NCBI GenBank assembly: GCA_958296115.1
Contig: OY282442.1
Span: forward strand, 2,152,943-2,216,942
DNA from: an uncultured Dehalococcoidia bacterium
GTDB taxonomy: Bacteria > Chloroflexota > Dehalococcoidia > Lucifugimonadales > CAJWER01
Direction of reading: 5' to 3'
Length of the DNA: 64,000 nt
This document shows, piece after piece, positions 35,934 to 43,296 of this stretch; position 1 is the first letter of the stretch, and every line of letters starts with the position of its first letter. The notes beneath the pieces were generated by a model. It saw only the letters and a list, made by a program, of their open reading frames with translations, had not been told where the DNA came from and ran no database searches. The position numbers were made by a program, and so were the translations under genes.

Positions 35934-36421
35934 TTTCTCCTTCTCATGACTTTGGTCTTCTGGCGGTTGCGGTCCTTGACTTCGGTTATCTCTATCAGCC
36001 CGTCCTTCTGGAGCTGCGCGACCACTTCGCGGAGGACGTCGTAGCTGAATTCGTCGCGGAACTGGTCTATGACGTGGAAGGTGCGGTCGGGGTCGTTCAG
36101 GGTGGCTTCGATTTCCCGGCGGCAGGCGTCCAGGAGGGCCTGTCGTTCCTGGAAGAGGGTCGGGCCGGTCTCGACCGGCTCCACGATGGGGTCGTACACG
36201 ATGGGGGGGTCGTACACGTCGGGGCCTGAGCGCTGGGTTTCGAGCCAGGCGTCTATCTCGGAGCGTCGGAAGCGCCAGGCCGCGCCAAGCTTGAAGGCGG
36301 GGATGCGGCCGGACTGCGCCCAGTCGTATATGGTGCGCTCGGCCATGCCCAGGTAGCGGGCGAGCTCGGGTAGGGACATGAGGGCCGGCGCGGGGCCGCT
36401 GTCACGGGTGTCTGCCAACAT
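35930..36421 (-). CDS. Excisionase/MerR-type helix-turn-helix protein, first gene of the SPFH operon
   Basis: 163 residues from the ATG at 36421 (an in-frame TTG precedes it). Residues ~15-65 are an HTH_17 domain: LMSLPELARYLGMAERTIYDW, SGRIPAFKLGAAWRFRRSEIDAWLE. The C-terminal ~70 residues look like a second winged helix (DEFSYDVLREVVAQLQKDGLI) ending in a basic tail. As first gene after a promoter with a direct repeat it is probably the operon's own regulator, rather than a phage excisionase; no integrase is near. Confidence 0.82.
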   Translation of the reverse strand: MLADTRDSGPAPALMSLPELARYLGMAERTIYDWAQSGRIPAFKLGAAWRFRRSEIDAWLETQRSGPDVYDPPIVYDPIVEPVETGPTLFQERQALLDACRREIEATLNDPDRTFHVIDQFRDEFSYDVLREVVAQLQKDGLIEITEVKDRNRQKTKVMRRRK

Positions 36422-36444
36422 CAACTCCTGCGTGTTCCGCGCAT

Positions 36445-36474
36445 ACCATAGCGCAGGATGTCAGCAGATGTCAA
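36445..36474 (-). promoter_or_regulatory. Promoter of the SPFH operon with a direct repeat in the spacer
   Basis: TTGACA (36474-36469), 18-base spacer, TATGGT (36450-36445). TGACATCTGC beginning in the -35 box is repeated at once as TGACATCCTGC, filling the spacer. A protein bound there would block polymerase or re-set the spacer, so it is a candidate operator for the HTH protein. Confidence 0.6.
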
Positions 36475-36581
36475 GCAATGGCAATGAGGGCGTGCGGAGG
36501 CTTCCTCCGCGGCGGGCGGGACGGCGCGTCGTTCGCGACCGCTTGTCCAGACGGCGGGTCCAAGCTTGGCCTAGGCGGCAG

Positions 36582-37049
36582 TCATTTCAGTACTGATGCC
36601 AAGGTGCAGCGGCATCTTATTCGCTCGACGAAAACACTGCCTTGACGGAATTTGACGCGACTGGCCTTCTTCTTCAAGATTCCCATCTGGGTCGAATGTA
36701 TATTGTTAGACGCAACGACTGGCAAGAACTGTACACTTGCATCTTCTGGTATGATGCGGTCTGCCAATTCGGCCCCTGCTCTCAGCTGGGCCAAGACTTG
36801 GCTGGCCTGTGCCTGGCCTTTCTTCAACTCGATGGCAACCACCCAATTCTTGTCGTTCTTGTCGCCGCACCCTATGAAGATATAGTCGCATCTTTTCGTA
36901 TTGCCGCCCTTGGGCATCTTGTCGACGTCTATCAATAGGTGTGGATCGGGGGCGTCCTTAAGCTTCACAGAGCAACTGTTCTTGCTACACTTCTTGCTAA
37001 GATAGTCCGCGCAAATTCGACACTTCACCCTGTCGCACAAGTTCGTCAT
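36582..37049 (-). CDS. Small PD-(D/E)XK-like nuclease candidate paired with an AAA ATPase
   Basis: 155 residues from the ATG at 37049, overlapping the ATPase stop as ATGA. N-terminal Cys cluster at 5, 10, 13, 21 and 26, probably zinc-binding. The core fits the PD-(D/E)XK fold: Asp55 (CDYIFIG), then Glu74-Leu-Lys76 (VAIELKKGQ) and Gln83 in the next helix. Low GC. A metal-dependent nuclease role is inferred from these residues only. Confidence 0.65.
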   Translation of the reverse strand: MTNLCDRVKCRICADYLSKKCSKNSCSVKLKDAPDPHLLIDVDKMPKGGNTKRCDYIFIGCGDKNDKNWVVAIELKKGQAQASQVLAQLRAGAELADRIIPEDASVQFLPVVASNNIHSTQMGILKKKASRVKFRQGSVFVERIRCRCTLASVLK

Positions 37050-38551
37050 CGAGTCCTCATGTACTCCAACGTGTTGGAAATCTGCGCCCACTTGTTGTAC
37101 GTTTTCGTCGCCACGTCATCGTAACCGGATGGGAAGTTGCCGATTTCCAGGTCGAGCGGGATTTCCTTTACGACGGTGCCCTTGGGAGACAGCTTGCTCT
37201 CGAACAGCCACATACCCAGCTGGTCCGGAGTCAGCGCGGAGTCGGGAGCGTCGAACATCTTCCTTTGATTTTCCGGCAGGTCCGACAGGCGTATCAGGTT
37301 CGCAAGCTCTTCCAACACCCATTCGCTGTGGGTGGTCAGCATCACGCGAATCCCCAAATTCACCGCCGCCGCCAGCTGGCGGATGAACTCCACCTGCAGC
37401 GCGGGATGCAGGTGGGACTCAGGCTCCTCGATTATCAACACGTTGCCCCGCCTGACTACGTTACGCAAGTACAGGATTACCGGGGCAAGCTCCGACACCA
37501 TGGACGAGGAGTTCTTCAACGGTATGCTGTCCTGCCATCCATCCGGCTGATAATGGAACTCTGGGTATCTGACGATATCCGAATGTTCGGTGATGATCTT
37601 CCCTCGAAGCATCTCCTTTTCAAGACGCTCGGATAGTATTTCTCTAGGGTATAGCTGTCTTGTTCCCAATGGTCTTGAATCATCAATCTCTACAAGTTGC
37701 CGGAGGAAATCGGCCAAGACTCCCGATAGCGTCGGCTCTGTGGGCGCCTGGTCGAATCCTGCCCGCGGCGCGCGATCAATCAGTGATGCCACTACGACCC
37801 TGTGCGCGTGCATTATTCCCGTACGAGAGGCTGGAAGATAATATGCGAAGTCGCTCAACGGCATGACAATCTGTGATCCGAAGGTGTCGGAAAGGTGATT
37901 CATTACCGATGCGGCCACTTCTTTCCTAACTAGGTCTCTCAAGCGCCCTTCGTACTCATCCGGAGAATCCAAGCGCGCTATTCTGCTCATGTAGGACGCA
38001 GCACTGTATTCATATCCACGCAGCATCGTATCAGGAATCGAAGCCTCATGTTCGACTCCCCCTCGCTTCATCGTGAACTTATAACCGAAGGATTCTGAAT
38101 CGCTGGAACGTTGCCAGCCCAACTCGACTCTTGCGGGCTTTCTGATTCCGTGACGTATTATGCCCTTGGTGTCTTCAATGCCGAAACATCGAGTTATCTC
38201 TTCGTACACCCCAAATGCAAATGAGTTTATATCGCCAAGCCGGCGGCGAATCAGAGGCGCAATTGTCTCCAGAGCGCTATCATCGCGCCGCGCCCACTCT
38301 ATCAGGGCGTCGATTTCTTCATCTGACATGTCCAAGTCTCTTTCCGTCCGGCCCCAGACGCTCGAACGGAAGGGCAGCCCGAACGACGCGCCGCTAAAAA
38401 ACCGATGCAGCGCATAGATCAGTACCGCCAAATAGGACTTGCCCGTGTTGCTGGGGCCTATGAAGACCGTGAGCGGGCGCAGGTCTATCTCGGCCTTGGC
38501 TATCGGGCCGAAGTTGGTGACGCTCAGCTTGAGTTTGTTGGGGTCAGCCAT
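37046..38551 (-). CDS. AAA15/OLD-type ATPase, probable defence protein
   Basis: 501 residues. N-terminal LSVTNFGPIAKAEIDL and Walker A GPSNTGKS (32-39) follow the RecF/OLD-like ABC ATPase pattern. A signature-like SSMVSELAP (349-357), Walker B VLIIEEPESHLHP (371-383) and LTTHSEW (405-411) complete the head. The middle (~60-340) is the expected helical insert. No TOPRIM domain is fused. ATPases of this type pair with nucleases in Septu, PARIS and related systems; here the partner is the small ELKK protein that follows. Confidence 0.85.
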   Translation of the reverse strand: MADPNKLKLSVTNFGPIAKAEIDLRPLTVFIGPSNTGKSYLAVLIYALHRFFSGASFGLPFRSSVWGRTERDLDMSDEEIDALIEWARRDDSALETIAPLIRRRLGDINSFAFGVYEEITRCFGIEDTKGIIRHGIRKPARVELGWQRSSDSESFGYKFTMKRGGVEHEASIPDTMLRGYEYSAASYMSRIARLDSPDEYEGRLRDLVRKEVAASVMNHLSDTFGSQIVMPLSDFAYYLPASRTGIMHAHRVVVASLIDRAPRAGFDQAPTEPTLSGVLADFLRQLVEIDDSRPLGTRQLYPREILSERLEKEMLRGKIITEHSDIVRYPEFHYQPDGWQDSIPLKNSSSMVSELAPVILYLRNVVRRGNVLIIEEPESHLHPALQVEFIRQLAAAVNLGIRVMLTTHSEWVLEELANLIRLSDLPENQRKMFDAPDSALTPDQLGMWLFESKLSPKGTVVKEIPLDLEIGNFPSGYDDVATKTYNKWAQISNTLEYMRTR

Positions 38552-38575
38552 GTCCTAGCAGCCTCCTGCGCCCGC

Positions 38576-38584
38576 AGTATACCA
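38576..38584 (-). promoter_or_regulatory. Extended -10 promoter of the ATPase/nuclease pair
   Basis: TGGTATACT (minus strand) is a good extended -10 box 25 bases upstream of the ATG; AGGAGG lies between. A -35-like TTGATG sits 15 bases further up, shorter spacing than ideal. Confidence 0.45.
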
Positions 38585-38598
38585 CGCCCTCCCTTCCA

Positions 38599-39573
38599 TC
38601 AACCGGTCTGGTAGACCTGGAAGCGCTGGCGTCGGCTCTCTACGACGTAGAGTCGGCCCTGGTCGTCGAGGTGGAGGGAGGTGATGCCGAAGAAGTATGG
38701 CTCGGTCTGGGAGGAGGCGTGGAACGGTGACTCGAGCTCTGGGGGCAGGCTGGGGTAGAGGTTGGAGGCTTCGCGGGTGCGCTTCTCGTCGGGGTTGGAG
38801 TCTATGAACCTGGACGCCCACAGGGAGAGGGTGGCCTGTCCGCGCAGTATGGTTATGAAGCCGCCGTCGGGGTCGAGAACCTGGACGCGCTCGTTGCCCC
38901 AGTCGCCGACGTAGATATAGCCGCCGTCGTCCACGACGACGCACGATGGGCGGTCGAATTGCCCGTCTCCTCTGCCCGGCTCGCCGAAGCTGGCGATGAA
39001 TTGGCCGTCTGGGGTGAACTTCTGGACGCGGTCGTTGCGCCAGTCGGCGACGTAGACGTCGCCGCGCGAGTCGAGGTTGAGGCCCCAGGGCATGTCGAAT
39101 TGGCCGGGTCCAGAGCCGTATTCACCCCATTGCAGCAGGAATCGGCCGTCCGGGGTGAATTTCTGGACGCGGTGGTTCATCTGGTCGGATACGTAGCAGT
39201 CGCCGTTCCGGTCGAACCTGAGCGCCGAGGGGCGGTCCAGCTGGCCGGGCGCGGAGCCGGGTTCGCCCCAGCGGTCGAGGAAGCGGGCCTGCCTGTCGAG
39301 GATGGTTACGCGGGACTTGGCCTCGTCGAGTACGAACATGCGCTCCTCGGAGTCGAAGGCGAGGGATACGGCCTGCGCGAAAGCGCCGTCGCCGGCGTCG
39401 TCGGGGAGCTCGGCGATGATGTCTTCGTCGAGGTTGCAGACTGTGAATCGCCCCGCGCCGAAGCCGGTGGCGTGGTTGAGGACGTAGATGCTGCCGTCGG
39501 CGGCGAATGCCATGTCGTATGGGCGGATCTTGCGTCCGCCGCCGATGGTCTTGACGTATTCGAGGTCGAACAT
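38599..39573 (-). CDS. NHL-repeat beta-propeller protein
   Basis: 324 residues from ATG 39573 (GTG at 39582 possible). Several ~45-residue NHL repeats: GQLDRPSALRFDRNGDCYV, GQFDMPWGLNLDSRGDVYV and GQFDRPSCVVVDDGGYIYV, each followed by a R-V-Q-K-F-type strand. No signal peptide. NHL propellers bind proteins, RNA or peptidoglycan; the role is open. Six bases after the DUF1800 stop, so it probably belongs to the same operon as the DUF1501/DUF1800 pair. Confidence 0.85.
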   Translation of the reverse strand: MFDLEYVKTIGGGRKIRPYDMAFAADGSIYVLNHATGFGAGRFTVCNLDEDIIAELPDDAGDGAFAQAVSLAFDSEERMFVLDEAKSRVTILDRQARFLDRWGEPGSAPGQLDRPSALRFDRNGDCYVSDQMNHRVQKFTPDGRFLLQWGEYGSGPGQFDMPWGLNLDSRGDVYVADWRNDRVQKFTPDGQFIASFGEPGRGDGQFDRPSCVVVDDGGYIYVGDWGNERVQVLDPDGGFITILRGQATLSLWASRFIDSNPDEKRTREASNLYPSLPPELESPFHASSQTEPYFFGITSLHLDDQGRLYVVESRRQRFQVYQTG

Positions 39574-39588
39574 GCGGCTCACCGTCGG

Positions 39589-40983
39589 CTATGCGAACTG
39601 GTACTCGGGAGCCGCGGTTATGAGGGCGAGGATTTGGGCTATGCGGGTCCTGGCGTCGTCGGCGTCGGGGTCCCGGAGGTCCACGCTGCCCTGGCGGGCG
39701 GCGAATTCGAGCAGCTGGTCGCGGGTCTCCTGGGAGGCCGTGACGGGGCCGATGAGGTCGAGGCAGAGGGCGATGGCCTGCTCTGGGGAGTAGACGCCGC
39801 CGTTGCTGCGGGCGATGCGGTCAATGATGTCGCGGACGCCTGGCTTGTCGGCGTCTCGGAAGAGGGCCGCGACGTAGTTGACGCGCTGGACGAGGGCGCC
39901 GCTTTCTATCCACTCCTTGCCCTCGTGCCATCCCTCGACGCTGGGCGGTCGGAACAGGGCCTGCCCCATGGCGGCGGATGCGCCGTTCGCGCCTGCGGAG
40001 CCTGCGCCGGGCGTGGGAGACGCGCCGGTCATCCTGACCGCGCCGATGACGAGTTCGACGGGCGCCTTGACGCGGGCGAACCGGGCGGCGTCGGACTTGA
40101 AGTAGGCCGAGTTGAACAGGGCGCGGAGGACGGCCCTGAGCTCGTAGCCGGACTCGTAGTAGGTCTCGACCATGTCGTCAATGGCCTTGCGGCCCTCGTC
40201 GTCGATGTCGTCGGAGGCGAAGAACAGGAACAGGCGGGCGCAGATGAAGCGCGCGGCGGCGGGCTGCCTGGCTATGATGCCGCAGATGTCCTCGCCGTCG
40301 AACGGGCCGGACTCGCCCAGGAAGCCCTTCGAGCCGTCGTCGTGGTCGTCGGGCCTGTATTCGAAGTGCCAGGCGATGGAGCCGTATGGGTCGAAGGAGT
40401 TCTTGCCCGCGCGGACGGCCATGTAGTCGGCGTTGCCGAGGGTCCAGCCGGTGAAGGCGCGGGCGCACTGCTTGACGTCCGACTCCGTGTAGTTGCCGAC
40501 TCCCATCGAGAAGAGCTCGACGAGCTCGCGCCCATAGTTCTCGTTCATGGCGTCGCGGTGGTTGTCGTTGTTGTTGAGGAAGAGGAGCATGGCCGGGTCG
40601 CGGGATAGCGCGAGCAGGAGGTCGCGGAAGCTGCCGAATGCGTGGCGGCGGAAGTTGTCGAGCTGGTTGAGGAGCGCGCGGCCCTGGCTCATGTACTGGA
40701 CAGGGAAGAGGCTGTGGAGGAAGAGCGCCATCTTCTCTTCGAGGGGGTTGTTGGTGTGGATCATGCGGACCATCCAGAGCTCGAAGGCGGCGCCGCCCTC
40801 GTCGAAACCGACGGCGCGGCGCTTCGCTATGTCCTCCGCGAAGTCGCCGGGGTCGCCCGGGCGCAGGAGCCATTCGACGGTGGCCTCGTAGCCGCGGGCC
40901 GCATGTCTCTCAAGCTCGGCGCGGGACGCCCCGAACCCCGCCCGGCGCATCAGGTGCGCCATCAACGCGATGTCTTCGCTCAT
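39589..40983 (-). CDS. DUF1800-family protein
   Basis: 464 residues. N-terminal LMRRAGFGASRAELER, LHSLFPVQYMSQGR-like HxLF segment, the NENYGRELVELFSMGVGNYTE block and a GWTLGN motif are diagnostic. DUF1800 proteins usually occur next to DUF1501 proteins, as here, and are frequent in marine heterotrophs. Function is unknown to me. No clear signal peptide. Confidence 0.92.
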   Translation of the reverse strand: MSEDIALMAHLMRRAGFGASRAELERHAARGYEATVEWLLRPGDPGDFAEDIAKRRAVGFDEGGAAFELWMVRMIHTNNPLEEKMALFLHSLFPVQYMSQGRALLNQLDNFRRHAFGSFRDLLLALSRDPAMLLFLNNNDNHRDAMNENYGRELVELFSMGVGNYTESDVKQCARAFTGWTLGNADYMAVRAGKNSFDPYGSIAWHFEYRPDDHDDGSKGFLGESGPFDGEDICGIIARQPAAARFICARLFLFFASDDIDDEGRKAIDDMVETYYESGYELRAVLRALFNSAYFKSDAARFARVKAPVELVIGAVRMTGASPTPGAGSAGANGASAAMGQALFRPPSVEGWHEGKEWIESGALVQRVNYVAALFRDADKPGVRDIIDRIARSNGGVYSPEQAIALCLDLIGPVTASQETRDQLLEFAARQGSVDLRDPDADDARTRIAQILALITAAPEYQFA

Positions 40984-41036
40984 CGTGCCCTCCTGGGAGA
41001 GGTTCTTCTCCGCAACCTCTGCGCCGCGCTATGCGG

Positions 41037-42185
41037 TTACTCGAATAGGTCGAATGCCTCGAAATGGCCCTTGACTATGGGCGCGGGGTCGAGTCCGAGC
41101 CACTTTTCGGCTATCGCGGAGTACGCGCCCCGAAAGTCGTTGTTGAAGTGGAGGTCGCCGTCGAGGTGGTCTTTCTCGGCTAGGGACGGGTATTCGCCGT
41201 ACATGCCGCCTCTGACCTTGTTGCCGACCAGGAAGGCTACGCCGCCGGAGCCGTGGTCTGCGCCGTTGCCGTTGTCGCGGACGCGGCGCCCGAACTCGGA
41301 GAATATGAGGATGGCTGTGTCGTCGGCGTGCCCGTGCTCTTCCAGGTCGTCCATGAAGTCGGAGACAGCGGGGGCGAGCTCGGACCATAGCTGCGGGTGG
41401 GCGGTCTTGAGTCCGGCGTGTGTGTCGTAGCCGCCGTGCTGGGTGTAGAAGATGCGGGCGCCGAAGTCTGCGAACATGACCTGCGCGGCGTCGCGGAGGC
41501 TCTTTGCGATCCCGTTGCCGGCGTACTCGATTGTGGAGGAGTATCGCTCTGGGGCGGTCCTGAGGATGTCCGCGCCCTTGAGGGCATCGGCGCCCGTCTG
41601 TCCCAGGAATCCCATCACGGCTTCCTTGCCGGCTGCCGCGCCGTACATCTTCGCGAAGGCTTCGAGGGCGTACTTGCGGAGCCACTCGTCCTGAAGGTCG
41701 GGAAAGAGGCCGTAGGTGGCGAGGTCTCCGACGGACGCGACGGGAACGCCGTCGCAGCCGAGGGCGCGAGGAAGGCCGACGCCGAAGTTGACGGCGGAGA
41801 GGACGTTCTCGCCCTTCGGGTCGAGTTCGCGGACGACGCGGCCAAGCCAGCCTTCTTGGCTGATCTCGACGGGTTCGGCGGTGTGCCAGATGTCCATCGA
41901 GCGGAAGTGCGAGCGGTTGGGCTGCGGGTATCCGATGCCATGTATCACGGCGACCTTGCCCTCGTCCCAGAGCTCCTTCATGGGGCCCATGGTCGGCCCG
42001 AAGGCGAGGGTGTCGTCGATCTTCAGGACGTCTTCGGGGTCGTGGTGAGTGTGAGCGCGGAAGTCGTAGTAGTGGCCGTTCGTGTAGGGCACGACGCTGT
42101 TGAGATAGTCGTTTCCGCCGGACTGCTGTACGACCACGAGCTTGCGGTCTGGGTGGGAGCCGTTGGTTCCGTTGGTTGGCGGCAT
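41037..42185 (-). CDS. DUF1501-family protein (sulfatase-like fold)
   Basis: 382 residues. LVVVQQSGGNDYLNSVVPY near the N-terminus, VIHGIGYPQPNRSHFRSMDIWHT, FYTQHGGYDTHAGL and ILIFSEFGRRVRDN are the family's conserved blocks with candidate metal-binding Asp and His residues. Unlike many members it lacks a visible Tat signal. Transcribed just ahead of DUF1800 (53 bases). Confidence 0.92.
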   Translation of the reverse strand: MPPTNGTNGSHPDRKLVVVQQSGGNDYLNSVVPYTNGHYYDFRAHTHHDPEDVLKIDDTLAFGPTMGPMKELWDEGKVAVIHGIGYPQPNRSHFRSMDIWHTAEPVEISQEGWLGRVVRELDPKGENVLSAVNFGVGLPRALGCDGVPVASVGDLATYGLFPDLQDEWLRKYALEAFAKMYGAAAGKEAVMGFLGQTGADALKGADILRTAPERYSSTIEYAGNGIAKSLRDAAQVMFADFGARIFYTQHGGYDTHAGLKTAHPQLWSELAPAVSDFMDDLEEHGHADDTAILIFSEFGRRVRDNGNGADHGSGGVAFLVGNKVRGGMYGEYPSLAEKDHLDGDLHFNNDFRGAYSAIAEKWLGLDPAPIVKGHFEAFDLFE

Positions 42186-42334
42186 GTCATGCCTCCGTAG
42201 TGCCCAGCCCAGGGCGATGCCTGGGACAGAGCGGCTTTGGTGGAGATTGTATAGGTTTGCGGACGAAGGTCAAGCGGCGGCGGGACAAAGCCGCCGATAC
42301 ACACGACGGCTCGAGGCAGGCCGGGGAGGGAGCG

Positions 42335-42411
42335 TGGTAGCCCGTACGGGATTCGAACCCGTGATCTCCGCCTTGAGAGGGCGGTGTCCTAGGCCGCTAG
42401 ACGAACGGGCC
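42335..42411 (-). tRNA. tRNA-Glu (anticodon CTC)
   Basis: Cloverleaf on minus: acceptor GGCCCGT/ACGGGCT (one G-U pair), anticodon arm CCGCC-CTCTCAA-GGCGG, T-arm ACGGG-TTCGAAT-CCCGT, discriminator A, encoded CCA at 42337-42335. Thirteen bases after tRNA-Gln and probably one transcript with it. Confidence 0.95.
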
Positions 42412-42424
42412 GCGAGGCTGGCGC

Positions 42425-42498
42425 TGGCTGGGGATCGAGGATTCGAACCTCGGCTTACAGATCCAGAGTCTGTCGTCCTACCACTAGACGAATCCCCA
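42425..42498 (-). tRNA. tRNA-Gln (anticodon CTG)
   Basis: Cloverleaf on minus: acceptor TGGGGAT/ATCCCCA, anticodon arm ACAGA-CTCTGGA-TCTGT, T-arm CGAGG-TTCGAAT-CCTCG, discriminator G, encoded CCA at 42427-42425. Confidence 0.95.
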
Positions 42499-42509
42499 GC
42501 GCTGGTCGT

Positions 42510-42538
42510 ATTCTACCAGCGACGGCGATAGTTGACAA
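42510..42538 (-). promoter_or_regulatory. Promoter of the tRNA-Gln/tRNA-Glu unit
   Basis: TTGTCA (42538-42533), 17-base spacer, TAGAAT (42515-42510) on the minus strand, 12 bases before the tRNA-Gln 5' end. The -35 box overlaps the plus-strand -35 box of the divergent gene. Confidence 0.65.
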
Positions 42539-42561
42539 GGCGCGGTCCGACCCGGTAGCAG
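42532..42561 (+). promoter_or_regulatory. Possible promoter of the Lon-N-domain gene
   Basis: TTGACA (42532-42537), 18-base spacer, TAGCAG (42556-42561), a weak -10. It shares its -35 bases with the divergent tRNA promoter, so the two would compete. Confidence 0.4.
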
Positions 42562-42592
42562 CTCCAACGTCAACCGCCGCGCGGTGGGACCA

Positions 42593-43228
42593 ATGCCGAA
42601 TAGACAGTGGCTGATTCCCCTGTTCCCGCTCAACGTGGCGCTGTTCCCCAACGGCTTCTTGCCGCTCCATATTTTCGAGGAGCGGTACAAGTTGATGGTC
42701 CAGCGCTGCCTGGAGGGCGACTCGGAGTTCGGGGTAGCTCTCATCAAGACTGGCGTGGAGGTCGGCGGCTCGGCGGAGCCGTACCCGGTTGGGACGGTTG
42801 CGCGGATAGTGGACGTGAAGCGGGCGGACGATGGCCGCATGAACATTATCGCCAGGGGAAGAGAGCGGTTCCGCATCGAAATGGTCACGCAGGATACTCC
42901 GTACATGGAGGGGCTGGTGAGCGTCCTGGACGAGGACAGGTCGGAGAGGGCGAGCGCGGAGGAGGTTGCGTCGGCGCGCCTGGCGGCTGCCGAGCAGATA
43001 CGGCTGCTGCATGGCTTGAGGGGCGGATGGGTGCGCGACCCGAAAACGCCGGAGGATCCGGTCGAGTTGTCATGGCTGATATGCACGCTGCTTCAGGCGG
43101 GCAACGACGTTAAGCAGGCGCTGCTGGAGGAGTCGTCGGCCGCTGCCCGGCTGCGGGCGCAGCTCCCTATACTTCATCGCAACGCCGCCACCCTGAGGGA
43201 GCGGATCGCCGAACGCCTGGGCCAGTAG
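42593..43228 (+). CDS. Lon N-terminal (substrate-binding) domain protein
   Basis: 211 residues with IPLFPLNVALFPNGFLPLHIFEERYK, GVALIKTG, GTVARIVD and GRERFRI, the N-domain of Lon without ATPase or protease parts. Stand-alone members are common and of unknown function; peptide or protein binding is presumed. ATG 42593 is preferred to the GTG at 42584. Confidence 0.9.
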   Translation: MPNRQWLIPLFPLNVALFPNGFLPLHIFEERYKLMVQRCLEGDSEFGVALIKTGVEVGGSAEPYPVGTVARIVDVKRADDGRMNIIARGRERFRIEMVTQDTPYMEGLVSVLDEDRSERASAEEVASARLAAAEQIRLLHGLRGGWVRDPKTPEDPVELSWLICTLLQAGNDVKQALLEESSAAARLRAQLPILHRNAATLRERIAERLGQ

Positions 43229-43237
43229 CGCCGCCTC

Positions 43238-43263
43238 ATCCCCTCTCCCGTCAAGGGTGAGGG
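43238..43263. terminator. REP-like hairpin between convergent genes
   Basis: CCCCTCTCCCGTCAAGGGTGAGGG can fold into a stem of about eight pairs (CCCTCTCCC-type arm with GGGTGAGGG). It lies between the converging Lon-N-domain and aminotransferase genes and may end both transcripts, though there is no T-run. It matches the palindromes found in the dispersed repeat. Confidence 0.45.
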
Positions 43264-43296
43264 TGATTCAGGATGCCAAACTACATTGAAGCGGCG

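Noticed and set aside
24000-38600. Prophage or integrative element
   Set aside because: No integrase, terminase, capsid or conjugation gene is present and no attachment-site pair is visible; the region looks like a defence/accessory island built by smaller events.
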